The notes beneath the pieces were generated by a model that did no database searches, was not told the origin of the DNA, and saw nothing but the letters and a program-made list of their open reading frames with translations. A stretch of 64,000 nucleotides of DNA from contig QANU01013744.1 of the NCBI GenBank assembly GCA_003254905.1, forward strand, positions 529,074 to 593,073. The letters are read 5' to 3'. The position numbers and the translations under genes are program-made. This DNA is from Nissolia schottii. Taxonomy: Eukaryota > Streptophyta > Magnoliopsida > Fabales > Fabaceae. This document shows positions 46,711 through 59,659 of this stretch, one piece after another (positions within the stretch are counted from its first letter, which is position 1; the number at the start of each line of letters is the position of its first letter).

Positions 46711-49700
46711 CTTAAAATCTTAGACTTCTAACACCTACATTCACAAAAGCGAGTGCACCATAATCCCCCCTACTTCTTCTCTTTATTACCCTACAAACAA
46801 TAATTAATAAATTTTTTTGTTAATAATGAAATATACAACTAATATATCTTAATTATTTCATCTTCAAATGCATGCCAACTAAAATAAAAATTCAATTATG
46901 TAATTTTTTATTAAGAAATATTACAAAACAACAGTAAGTATGTGTATGCTACTACCAGCTTCGTCGAAATAACTTTTCAACTGAAAATATCAAGAATACA
47001 AATGCAGAACTTAACGCACCCTTAATCCATTTTTACATCATCAATTTTAACAAAAATGAATTTTACAAATGCCGAAAAACACAACCTTAATCCATTTTTA
47101 ACCAATAAAAGACTAATCTCATAAAAGTCATCTAGAAAAATATTGAGTCAACTACGAGACAAGTTGGTTTGTCATGTTGAGCAATTGGATGTTGGGCCTC
47201 GGTGACTAATTGTTAGGCTCATGACGGATCCTAATTGTCCCTAATCAAATCTTGTGAATAAAATTTACCAATTAAGTTGTATTTTACGTAGCATTCAAGT
47301 ACTATTCTTTACAATATTAATTATTTGTCTCAATCACCAAAAAGTTTATTGGGACAGTTATTAGGCTAATTAAAGTAGGATATACACATATGTATTATTG
47401 ATATAAAAACACATTGTATTATTGATTTCTCGACTTTTTGATTTTTTTAAATCTTTTTAATATAACTCAATTGATGATGAGGATATATACATATGACTTG
47501 ATCATAAGTAATTTTTAGGAAAAGACTTGGGCAAGTTTCTTATATTTGTTGCATCCAATTTACCAATTAAATTGGAGCATGTGTATAATTAATTTTTTTT
47601 TTGAAATAAGTAATTTAAAAATAAATCATGTATACTTATTTCAAGAAAAATATTTACATGTCATGATTTAATTGGAGAATGGATTGAAATAGATATATGA
47701 AAGTTTGAGTTTTTTTCCCTAATTTTTATTGGGTTTTAATAGCTAATGCCTAACATATAACTTCTTAAGAAGTTTTAAGTTTATAAAATATTGAATGTTA
47801 TTGAAAATATATAATTTTTAATTTTTTTAATAAAAAATTATTATTTATGATTTTTTAACAAGTACTTTAAAGGTGTACACTTGTTAATAAAATCTATTTT
47901 TATTTAAGAAGATTTCTTAGACTTAAGAGAAATTCTTAATTATTTTTAGAGTTTAAAAAAAAAATCTCTTTTTCAGACTTATTTACTGTTTATCAATTAT
48001 AAAAGTTGGTAGTTTAAGAAACAAAATTAACCTATATCGAGTAATAAATAAAGAGTTTAATTATTTTTCATTGTTTTTACACTCTCACTCAACCACATCT
48101 TGTCATATAAGTAAAAATAATTGACTATTTTACATCTATTATTTAAAAAATCATGTATATAATTGATTGAATGCAGGGACATGGTAGAAATCGGACAAAG
48201 GAGGGCCAAAAATTATAAAATATATCATTAAATAAATATTATAATATATATATATATAAATACGTGAAAAGATAAATAATTTCAAATAAGAAAAGATAAA
48301 TATAAATTTATCATAAATTTGTTGTTGCTGAATGTTTGATATGTTGAATGAATGATATGATGCAATGGGATGTGCTAGAAAAAAATGGGTGATTTAATTC
48401 ATAAGTTCAAATGGGATAGTTAGAACTATATTGAAATGTGTTGAATTAATTGTTTGATCCCATCTTTTTACTATACTGTTAGAACTATACATAATTCAAG
48501 TTAAAATTAAGTTAGAACTATAACAAATAGAAATTTTAATCTAAAAATGGTTCATTTGTATTTAAAAAGCTAAGTAATTAAAACAAAAAAGTGTATAATT
48601 CAGTTAGAATTATAGAAATGAGATATATTAAAACTTTACAAATATTCAAGTTTTAATCTGATTCTTTTGTATTTTAAAAATGTTAAGTAATTAAAACCAA
48701 AATATGCGTTGAGTGGGAGTAAACCCAAAGGGGTGTAGGGGGCCAAGAGGCAAAACAAACCACTAAGTTGTCAAGCTTTTGTATTTTAATTATGCATTAG
48801 TGTATATATATAAATTTTGGAAATTCATGGGACGTACCACAATCCCTACAAACCCCTTGAATCCTTTTCTAATTAAATGCTAGAGTTAAAAAACTTTATA
48901 TTCTCACTACATAACAATTAAACTTATAAATAAACTTATCTCACTCCAAGATGAACTAAGATTTTCTCCTCCTCCTTAGTTAAACGAATAAGACATGATT
49001 AGAAAGTTTGTCCCCTAACAATCTCACACAAACACTAATGATGAACCGCTCCCTCAAGCAAGAGAGGCCCCTACCGTATGTCACCCTCACACTCATCTCA
49101 TCTGTCACTTCCATTTGAGTAATCAATATATTTGAATCCGCAATGCCCTCTTCTTTAACGGATCTCATCCACCAACTCTACCTTGTGTTTCACGCACGCT
49201 ATAAGAAGTTTTTTACGTTCACGACAATCTTAGTTGTGCAATTAGTTAGTTCAAGATCCATAGAACGAGCAACTATGAAGCATGGACATTTCTCTTCCAT
49301 GGTTAATTAATATGCAGATGCTAAATATAATGCACACTGAATACACGTTGGATACGCGTCAGATATATGTTTGAATTATTTTTCTATTTAAACACACAAA
49401 AAGACACTACTCGTGAACATCTTTCCTCATAAATAAGAAATATTGATGTATATGTAAAAATGATATTATATTTCCCAAAAGCTTATATTGATTAGTACAA
49501 ATAATTGAATAATTTTATATTTTAGATCTTTTATTATAAAGACTCTGACACTATGTCAAGAATCATCTTTTTTAAAAGTTTAAAATTTTGAATAAATACA
49601 ATTGAATAATTTTATATTTTAGCGTCAAATATGTTTTTAATAGTTTTATATTGCTTGACATCTATGATCGTACTAGCACGCTTCATAAAAGAGCAAATAT

Positions 49701-49981
49701 GATGCAACTTTCTTTCTTTTTTTTCTTTTAAATGTACACATAAAAGAAAGGTTGGTTTAGTTTTTTTAATTTAAATTATAGAATTATCATTTTAATTTCA
49801 TTTTGTTTCATTTCTAAAGAATTTTGTGAATATATAAAAACATTAGATTTTTTTTACACTTTTTTTACAAAATATTAAAAATAGTAAATAAAATAAAAAA
49901 TATATAATAAAACATTTTTTTAATTAATCTTTAAAATAAAAATAAAAGCCAAAAATTATAAAATAAAATAGAATAAAAATC
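46711..49981. other. AT-rich intergenic, nothing recognised
   Basis: No coding pattern in 3.3 kb. 'gaaatcggacaaaggagggccaaa' type sequence near 48190 looks like repeat debris. (AT)n at 48246-48259. Confidence 0.45.
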
Positions 49982-49989
49982 AACATTCT

Positions 49990-50677
49990 TAAGAATGACA
50001 AAACAAATCCAACTCAACAAGGCAGCGAGGCAGGCAACTCGCTATTCTTGTGGAACGAGTTGAAATATTTAAACAAACGAGTAATTTAAATACATTCAAA
50101 ATTTTCAACTTGTCAAGTTGGACTTGTCTAACTCGCGAGTTAAATCGGAAAAAGGCATGGCAGGACATGTTGGCTCACAACTTGAAAAAAGTCATATTTT
50201 TATAAAAAAAATTATTTAAAACTAAATGTGCAACCACTATTCACTAACCCTCCCTTGTGCAGAGTATCCCACCCAACAACCCAACCCAAGTCTTATAATT
50301 TTTTTATCTTTTTATCTCCAACTTTTCAAGTAACTAAGAACATTCTCTGTAATATGTTACATGTTTTATTTTTTCTTTTTTTCGTAATTGAATATCAATA
50401 TTACTTTCAAAACAAAAGGTATAGTTAGAGGAGAAACATTATTACTTTGACAAACAATTTATTAAATTTATAAAATTAATATTTCAAAATAATAATTATA
50501 TTACTGACTTTGACTCAAATATTAAATTTTATCTTTTTTATATATTTATCTTTGTATTGACTTATAAACTAAGCCGTTAACTCTATTTTAAAAAAAAAAA
50601 AAATCAAACACACACACACATATAATTAATTCGTCAAAAATATTGAGCCGTCCCGCCACGAGGTTTTGCCATCCCTA
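49990..50677. mobile_element. Decayed hAT-type MITE, 688 bp
   Basis: Left TAAGAATGACAAAAC and right (reverse complement) TAGGGATGGCAAAAC are alike at 12 of 15 positions. Flanks AACATTCT (49982-49989) and AACATACC (50678-50685) match at 6 of 8. Inside are GAGT/ACTC-rich words; no transposase. It contains a (CA)n stretch near 50612. Confidence 0.6.
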
Positions 50678-50685
50678 AACATACC

Positions 50686-53600
50686 GTAAGCTTGCTATTT
50701 TCTGAGGCAATTTGATGATGTTTTCTTTTTGTGGAACTTCAATCATCTATGATTCTCTTTACGAATTGATCTTGACACATGATGATTATCTATTCATGTT
50801 GTCTACTACTCCATGATATGATCATTATCACTCCAGCAGTCCTCATGAATAGTAAGGTGTCAAGTCTCTGATAGTGAATAAACACGCATGTTTTCTTTCT
50901 AAATACAAAATGCAATTAAGTTCCTTAACTTTTTCTCTTCCATAGGCAACTCAACCTATCAAAAGCAAAACGGACAGAGACAGATAAAAAGTAACAAACG
51001 AAGTGGTGGAAAAATAGATCAATATTAGATACCCAAGGAAAAGCTTAAAAATTGTGTGGGTCCTCTACTGTAAAATTAAAGACACTTGGAACATTTTAAT
51101 GTATATAATACTATTTGGGTTATTTTTACTCGATCTTTGAGTGCGACATCATATTAACACACATTTATTCGTTATTGAATAAGATTTTAATGAGTTCACA
51201 ACTCAAAAAAATATCATTTAATAGAGAATGAGTATGTGTCAGTATAATGTCCCGTATCAAGATAAATACATATAACATTTTTCTTATAAAAGTGTCCACT
51301 TGGAGAATTTATTTAGAGGTTGCTATCACCTGCCATTTCTATTAGCTAGACCATAGATCAGCCCTCAAGTAAAACATGGCGGTGATCAAACCACGATGAG
51401 GAACACTAAAATTATTTTTCAATTCATTTTTGCTTTACTTGGTTTCTTCTTTCAGCTAAAATTATCTGCATATACCAACCGTGAAAGAATATAAATGAGC
51501 TTAGATTTGATGTAGTTATGTAAATAGTATGTCTTATGAATGTTGATAAATTAAAGATTTAATAACGTGTATACTATGTATAGTATAAAGATTATATCAT
51601 TTCAACCAATTAACTACATGGACGGCAGGGGTGAGAATCATATTACAATTGAGTAGTACTTTGAAAGTGTATGATTTTAGCTGTAAGGTAATTGAGGCCA
51701 CTAAGAAAAGAATTCAGTGTTGGAACTTGGAATTACGTTGTCAAGTTTATATATACGAACTAAACTGGTCCAAATCAAATTCTCTGAAAGAGAATATATC
51801 CATGAAGCTCCAACCACGCAGAAAAGACTGTGTGTGATGTTTCAGAAAGTAGTTTCTCGTGCTGTCAACTACACCACCGTACCCTGCCATTTAATTTAAG
51901 CAAGAAGAAAGGGCACAAGATTGTATGAACGAGACAATTCAATAACAAGAATTAAAAAAGTTGAACAATTTTGTGTCTATTGTGCAAAACGCATGGAAAA
52001 AAAAATTGTCGCACCAAGAATTTTTCTATAATAAATAGTAACAATCTTAGTGGAGCAACTTCTAAGTTGTTCTCTTAATTTATTCTCATTAGTTATGCTT
52101 GCCCTTTGTTAGGAAGGGCTCAATCGCATAGTCTACACAACCTTTCTCGAAAAAGGATTTAAATCATAGTTTATGTCTCAATTATAACCGCAATAATGCT
52201 AGGAAAACGTTTAACGTATAAACAATGTATAGTTATGTGTGCTATACAATATATACAAATACACAAACAAACATTTTAAAATAGATACACAATCTTTACA
52301 ACACAGATACACAACTTTATCAAATACAAAAATAAAATAAAACAAGATCTACACTGCATTAAATAATAACAAGTAACCGTCACACACTCCGTCTTGCTCT
52401 CCACTTGCACTCTAAGCACGTGCCCTTACTCTCTATTATACACAAGCATCTCAAAACAGAGATACAAAATTTTAAACAAGCATATGCAAATTTTTGATTT
52501 CACATACACACACTTTAACAAGCATACACGAAGTTTTATACTCATACACAAACTTTTAAACAAGCAAAAAAAAAAAATAAGACAAAAATGAAAGCAGAAA
52601 AAAAATTGGTGCTCAATTTTTATATTTATTTTTTATGAACAATAAATTTCATTGAGAAACAACTTGACCCCAAGTAGGGAAAGCAATAGTACACCAAAGT
52701 CACCGGAAGGACTTTAGTCCTCATATATACAACTATTTGACTAAGCATATAAAAACTTTTATACTTATATTTAGAAACTTTTGAACGACCAGAAATAAAG
52801 AATAAGACAAAATTGAAAATAAAAATTTTGTGAACCATAACATTTTGCAAAGAAAAAAATGCAAATGAAACAAAAAAGACGACGGAAACGAATAAGAAAG
52901 AAACGGAAAAGAACAAGGAATTGGAGATTTCAAATGGAAAAAGGAAAAAGAAATTATATGTTTAAAGTTTACAAATGGAAGGAAAAACATGAATATTGAA
53001 AATGTGATAGAAATTGAAAGGAGAGGGCGGATGAAAAGAGGAAAAAAGAAAATCTGGATAAGAAGACATGTGAGAAAGAGTTAGAGAGAGGAGAACAGTC
53101 AGATACATTTTAATTGTACTCAAAATATTATTGATTATAACCATCACCCTCTTTGTTAGATTTAAAAATCTCAAAAACCCATAATCCTTATTTCCACCAA
53201 AATTGTGCAAAAAGAAATTAGACAATCACTTTAATTTCTAGTTCTCCTGGGTACAAATTTAACAGATTGGCAATGTGCACCTACCTACCCCAAGTCCCAA
53301 CAATATAAGACGGTCCTAGGACTAGAAGGCTTTTGAATTCATTCATAACTAACATATATATAAATCAGTTTCGTTCATATGCCATACATAGCCCAGAAAG
53401 ATTCTCAAGTACAAGTGCTATAAGACAATGGTCTATGATAGCCATTATCCAGTCAGGGAGGGACAGGGCCCTAATTAATGAGCCGTGACCTTCAAAACTT
53501 GGATCCCAAGCTGCAAGAAGAAAGGGGGAAAATTGGGGAAAAAGACGCCAAACTTCTCCAAGGAGCTTGTGTTGCCCTTAACATCACTTTCACCCAAAAT

Positions 53601-55965
53601 CAAATTCCAAATATTGATGTGTTCCTCTTTTTAGGACCACAAAGAAACTTTTGACCTTGGCTGTATGAGCTTACAAAGCAAAAATGAAAATTTGAAAAAA
53701 TTGAAACGAGAGCATGACATTTTTGACCCCTCTCTCTTGATTTAACTTCTACACCACTCTATCTAACACATCACAACTAAGAAACTATCAAATGTCAATG
53801 GACATATAGTTAATATGGCATTTATTAATGTTTCTTTTTACTCCCAAGTTTATTTCTGTTTCGTCATTTTTTCCCTCTTAGCACAGAAACCTCCCTTTTT
53901 TCCATCACTAGGTTCCTAGCATAGAAATGTTAATTAATTGCACCTACTTGAGTGTGTCCTCCTCAAGCTAAAAACCTTTTTTCACGTGAATCACGTAAAA
54001 AAAAAAACATGAAGGCCACCCTTGAAAGAGAAATTATAGTGTGTGATCTTAGAGTGTTATGCTGAATATAAGCTATAGACTACACAACATAATGAGATCT
54101 CTATTTTAAAAGGAATCGTTACTTAAAACTAAAATATTATTTATTGTGTGATCTAAAATATATTAACATGATACTTAACTACTTTGTTTAAGAATTTTTT
54201 TTTCCTGAAAGGTGCCTCCACTTATAACTTGTGTGATGCAACACATCGAGTAAAATATTAATGCTGATAATATTATATTAGACATGCACTTTACATGGAC
54301 TTTTCCATGGGCGAACCATAATTCAACATCTAAAAAAATATTCTATAACGGACAGACCTTTCATGAAGAAGGCAAAAAAAGCAAGGGCTTGATTACAAGA
54401 ATGAGTTTTCACATATTTTAATGCTTAATTTAATTTAGAGACCAAGCTATCACCATTCTATCTTGTCAAAAAATGGTAGTTGTCATAATTGGTAAGAAAC
54501 ACACTTATATCTTTAAAGACTATGAGTTTGATTTTGGCGGTCAACGTGAGAGTCACTTTAATAAGTAATATGTAAAAATTTTCATAAGTGTTAAACAAGT
54601 CTAAAAATATATTTTGATCTCTATAGAATTAAAATGATTAGTGCCCCACTCACCTAAAAAAAGTGTCAACATCCTCAATGAGCTAGCAGGGGCTAAAAAG
54701 TCCTCGGCAATCCAATTTGTTCAAAGAGAACCGCACCAGAATCCTTGACTTCTGTAGCAGGGTTCAGTACTCGATCACCATCTCTTTCAAGCTGTTTTTT
54801 TTCCTCAATGTTTTGGTTTCAATGTTATATTTTTTTCACATGTATACCAACAGTTGCGTGTGTAATTATTAATTAAGCTCAATTTCATTCGTGGGGATTG
54901 AGTTCAAGGTAATTTCTTACGGGACAAGACAAGTGTATAAAGCAACCTTCACGGTCTTCAATGGTTGTCATTGTTGTTTTATCTGTTCATGCAAGTTTTG
55001 AATTAAACAGCATTTCAATTTGAATTTGCATTAAATATTCAAAAGATAATAATTAAAAAAATGCTTGCAACCAATGTCAGGAGAAATTGTAGAACATATT
55101 GTTAGTGTTATTAGAGAGATGTGCAAGATTTTGATAAATTGATGCCACTGAAAGTGTAAGAATGTCAGCAATGTAGCCACTACGTATTATATTTGTCTAG
55201 CTACATTATCAATTAATTCTTAATATTTTTTTCTTTCTTTTTTGTTTTTGCTTCTTTTTAAATTTGATTAAACAAATGCCAAATATTTCTAACATCATCA
55301 TCATCATCATCATCATCATCAGATAGGAACTAGTCTGTGGGGGGAAGTGAGGAAGAAAAATACATGAATCAAGATGTATATAGAGTCTTCCAAATGCAAG
55401 AGTAAAAACAAGGGTGTGGTCTAGAGGAATCCAGAGAGAGAGGAACAGAGTTTCCACTGTTCCACTTTCCTCATGGGAGAGTAAAAACAACGTTTTGGTT
55501 ACGGTGCCCCAACATGAAATTTCGGGATACCCACACTCTCTTGTCAGAACTTAGTTTTGAATTCTAGCCAGTATAACTTGTGTCCTTTTTAGCTGCTAAT
55601 GATAACATTGAACTGTTAAGATCCAATTTTCAAACTTGGGTTGTGTCCAAAGTGGTGTTTTCCTTTTCCCCTTCCAATCCCTTGTTATTTTTTAATTTTT
55701 GAGTGTCTCTATACACATTACTATGAAATTAATCTCTCGGCACTATCACAATCAGGGTTTTAAATTGTAATTACGGCTGCCAATGCAATTGCGGTGGCCA
55801 CATCTTGGTTATGTAAAACTGCTCTCTCGACCCTTATTAGTAAAGGAATACGTTACTTGTTTGTACCCTTTAATAGTTTTATTCCTTAAGAAGTAACTAA
55901 TAGCATTTTTCTTTTATTGCTTCTACTAGTACAGAGTTACAAGTGGGGAACATAGTGCTAGTGAT
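50686..55965. other. Long AT-rich intergenic, downstream of HD-Zip gene
   Basis: No supported gene over 5.3 kb. Near 54480-54560 'aattggtaagaaacacactt' then 'gagtttgattttgg' could be a very decayed Pol III A/B-box pair (SINE debris). The trinucleotide array at 55290 is listed separately. The last few hundred bases probably include the HD-Zip 3' UTR. Confidence 0.45.
55290..55321. repeat. (CAT)n microsatellite
   Basis: About ten uninterrupted ATC/CAT units. Confidence 0.9.
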
Positions 55966-57794
55966 TCAGTAAGGCCAGAAACAAAAAGCTTGATCCTCAA
56001 CTGGGAAACCGAAACCACAAGCATTATTCTCAGGCGGCAGCGGAGGTTCGTGATGATAGCACGAGGCCTCAACCTTGGGTAAGCAAGGAAGGGTCAAGAG
56101 GTTCTCACTAAGGTTATCCTCTTCATCCTGTGAGAAATCCGAGTGGTCAGGCTCAAAGGCTTGGGAGGAATCAGAAATCCTGTGAGGGCTGTCCGAATCA
56201 TCAAGAACATCGCTTTTGGATGAGTTTGCATCCTCTTGCTTGCATGTTAATGTTACCATAATAGGGGGTGGCACCTTGTTATTGTTCTCACAAGAGGAAG
56301 CTGCATTTGAGACCAAGTCCACCATCATGATAGGATCCTCCTTGTTCTTGTTCTTCTTGTGGGGTGATGAATTGACAGCAGCATCTGGGGGGGATGATGG
56401 TTTGTTGTCTGATGAAGAATTCCCTTTCTCTTTATCTCTTGGAATCAATTTGTTCTTGAGAGAATTCACCTGTTAGGCAATAAAATAATTTGTTTAGCCT
56501 ACAAATCACTAACCCAGTTAGAGTGACAAATATGGATGCTTTATTAAAGTAAAAAAGAGCTCATAGGATGGCGTAAAGCATAAAAACTGCTTGATTGGTT
56601 CGAACTTATTGAGGCAAGACTAATTCGGCTCGAATCAAATCAGTCAAAAGTACTAATAATTTATAAAAACAAATTACTCAAACAAATTCTCATATTTGAG
56701 TGTTGTTAGTAAGTCGGACTAAGCTCGAGCCAAATTAATTAGAGTCTAATTAATTTTGGGTTCATGCGGATTTAAGCAAATATTAACAATAATTCTAAAA
56801 GCAGAATAAAGGGTGTTACCTCTTCTTTCAACTTGTCGTTCTGTTGAAGAAGATTATCACAGTCACCTTTGAGTTTGTCATAGCTGGCTTTCAATGTGCC
56901 ATACTCTTTCTCAAGCTGCTTGGTCTTGAACCTCGCTCTCCGGTTCTGGAACCATATGGCAACTTGCCTTGGCTGCAAACCAAGCTCCTTGGCCAGCTGC
57001 ACCTTCCTCTCTGGCTCCAGCTTGTTCTCTAACTCGAAGTTCCTCTCGAGGAACTGGACCTGTTCGCTCGTGAGCCTCCTTTTCTTGTTGCCTCCTTGGT
57101 GGTGGAAGCACGCGTCGTATAAGTCATCGTCGCCGCCGTTTTGCTCTTCCTTTTCGACAAGACCTTGTAAGAAGGGCCTGTCGGTGACGACCCTGTTGCT
57201 GTTGCCGCTTCCCCTGCCACCATTCTCAAAATCAACCACGGATTTCGAACCTGTATAAGAGACATGTCGCATGTTAAGATATATAAAAATCATTCCATTG
57301 TTTTAACCAAAAGCGAGCTTTTGGAAGAGATGGTAAGAGTCTCTGCAACCACGTGTTCTAGAATTCGATTATGCTTAGACAGATGGTTACTGATATCACC
57401 AAACACCAACTAAATATGTCAAAAACCAAGATAAAGTTTCGTATACAAGTTATATGAGGAAAACAAACAGAAAAGAAATTAAATTTTTTTTATGGGTTGT
57501 TCACGGGGAAAAGCATAGTCATCACAATTTACAAGGAAACAGAACAGCCTCACTTCCATGCGAATATTATATAAAATATATTTGGTATATCTCTCTTTCT
57601 CTTCTTGTATGGAGAAGGCTAGTAAGTGTGACAATTAATTTGATGACAGAAAAGAAATCACTACCTTGGAAAGAAGGAGGGTCAGAGGTGTGAACCCAGA
57701 GAGAGTCAAAAACCTCAGAGGAACAAGGAAGTCTTTCGTTTTGGAGAAGAACTGTCATGTTGGAACCCCCAAAAAGATTATTGCCACCAGCCAT
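55966..57794 (-). CDS. HD-Zip class I transcription factor
   Basis: Three exons on the minus strand: 57794-57665, 57250-56820, 56469-55966; GT-AG introns; CDS 1065 nt, 354 aa. The homeodomain spans about residues 98-153, with [10 protein letters not shown] in its N-terminal arm and the recognition helix [15 protein letters not shown]. It runs directly into a leucine zipper with leucines at 156, 163, 170, 177, 184 and 191, the HD-Zip hallmark. No START or CPSCE motif, so class I. These proteins bind CAATNATTG as dimers in the nucleus and act in ABA, light and growth control. The C-terminal half is acidic and serine-rich and ends in aromatic FCFWPY, like the AHA-type activation tails of this class. 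Start is the ATG before AGGNNLFGG; the open frame extends upstream without another ATG. Zipper text ([13 protein letters not shown]) and neighbours suggest ATHB54 orthology, but the protein is longer than I recall for ATHB54. Confidence 0.94.
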
Positions 57795-58260
57795 AGGCAA
57801 CAACAATAGTTATAACAGCTTTGTGGAACCTTTTCTTTGGAGGCTTGTAAAGGGTGTTTTTAGATTAAAGGGGTCATATCATGTTCAATTGTTCATATCA
57901 TAGTCCATGAGAGATAGAAGGGTGCCGGATCAGAGTCGTTTTGAGTGCTTTTCTTGATCTAGAATTTGTGACGGAAGAAGCATGTGATGAGGATTGGTGT
58001 AATGTGGGAATTGTGAGAGTAAGGAGAGATCATACCCATCACCACCACTCGAATTTAGGGTCAGAATTAAGAGGGTGTCTCAGAGAGGTGAATAAATTTG
58101 AAGGGAAGAGGTTGTGAGTCAGTGAGAGAGAGAGAGAGAGGGGAGAGGGGTTGATGAGAGTTGAGAGTTTGGGGAGTTTTTGTTGAGAGCGAAAGAAAGA
58201 AATAAAGAAGGGAGATTCTTCTTCTTTGTGGTGGGGAACTTTGATGGGGTTATATGGGTA
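57795..58260 (-). promoter_or_regulatory. HD-Zip 5' UTR and core promoter region
   Basis: On the minus strand this region is CT/TC-rich and includes (CT)n at 58122-58141, as is common in plant 5' UTRs of regulatory genes. A CATATAAC at about 58248-58255 could be a TATA box, which would give a 5' UTR of about 400 bases. Confidence 0.35.
58122..58141. repeat. (GA)n microsatellite in HD-Zip 5' region
   Basis: Ten uninterrupted AG units, CT-repeat on the gene's sense strand. Confidence 0.9.
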
Positions 58261-58473
58261 CCCTTTTGGGTCTGGTTATGAGATAGGGGAAAGCCTTAGA
58301 CATTGTTTAAGTTACCATTTTGCCCCCTTCCCCAATATTTCCTATTTGCTCCTAGAATTTATTAGAAGAGAAAAATGAACTAATTTTTAGGCCTCTTTGC
58401 ATTTCTATGGTTTTGGTATAAGTTATATACCAAAATATGGCTTGAAATACAAAATTACAATTGTATGGGCCGA

Positions 58474-58766
58474 AGTCTGAATTCGTCACACACAGTGACA
58501 AATTCAGACTTTTTAAAAAAAAAAACGAAAAGTCTGAATTCGCCACAGGGTGTGGCGAATTCAGACATTTATAAAAAAAAAAGAAAAAAAGTCTGAATTT
58601 GTCACATCCTGTGGCGAATTTTCAGACTTTTTTTTTCTTTTTTAAAAAAAAAGTTCTGAATTCGCCACAGGGTGTAGCGAATTCAGACTCCAGAAGTTTG
58701 AATTTGCCACACCCTGTAGCGAATTCAGACCTTTTAAAAAAAAAAGGCTGAGGGTCTGAATTCGCA
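58474..58766. repeat. Tandem array of five palindromes plus a half unit
   Basis: Each unit is an inverted repeat of about 16-17 bp arms around a 3-5 base loop. Units: 58474-58510, 58531-58567, 58590-58628, 58652-58689, 58695-58730, and a half unit at 58754-58766. The shared arm is AGTCTGAATTCGCCACA or a close variant. Loops read ACACA, GGG, TCC, GGG, CCC. Units are spaced by poly-A or poly-T tracts, except units 4 and 5, which are separated by only five bases. The array lies about 0.7-1.0 kb upstream of the HD-Zip ATG. Confidence 0.9.
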
Positions 58767-59650
58767 ATGTAAATTTTTTACCTGGACCATATTATGGGAA
58801 ATAAATCATTTGGGGACCATATATATGTAATAAATCCTAATTTTTTTGCATACAATAGAAAAGAGCCTGTTATTTAATTATGTATTATCATGTCACTAAA
58901 TTTAATTAACTTTTATACTTATTATCTCAAAAATTTTAAATAATATAAAATTTTACACTCATAAAAATGATTGACTTCTATAATATTCATATATATATAT
59001 ATATGAAATATATATATATTCATATATGATTAGATTATACTGTAAAAAAAAAAAAAAACTAACTTGACGATACATATAAACTAAATGAAAAGTAAAATTT
59101 GTAGGTTTCATGCATAATTGATATCTCAATTATTTCATTACAATATAATAAAAGTAAAAGAGATTAATTTTTATGTACTATCTAATCATTGGTTGTCATA
59201 TGAGAGACTTTTGAGGTAGTGGGGGGAGTACTTAACCACTTTTATTTACGTGACATCCTATGAATCACCACCACCAACAGAGACAATGTAAAACTCGTAG
59301 AAATTAATCTCAATAAAAAATGACAGAAACCTTTAGTTTTATTCAAATTTTAATTACATATTAATTTAGAATTCTGAAAATGATTTGTTTTAAATTGACT
59401 TTTAAATTAATAATTATAAAAATAATCTATTTATTATTAAATAAAAATAAATTATAATTACATAAATGAGTAATGATGGAATGAGGTTATTAAACTCCCA
59501 CTGTCAATTTATATTTTTAATTCTCTAAATTATCCATACTTAACAAATTAATTTTATTCAAGCTAAGATTGATTAATTTTATTATTAATAAATTATGTAT
59601 ATATGAACGTATTTTTCTTATGTTCTTTTTCAATATTATAATAAACTAAC
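58767..59650. other. AT-rich intergenic
   Basis: (AT)n-rich near 58988-59030 with an imperfect palindrome, and an A-run at 59045-59058. No gene. Confidence 0.45.
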
Positions 59651-59659
59651 TTGTTAATG

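Noticed and set aside
52626-53225. Overlapping minus-strand open frames rich in F/S/L
   Set aside because: They reflect A-rich + strand sequence (poly-K/poly-F type) and have no domain.
54480-54660. Possible SINE from an A-box/B-box-like pair
   Set aside because: The B-box match is poor (GAGTTTGATTTTGG) and no end or duplication is visible.
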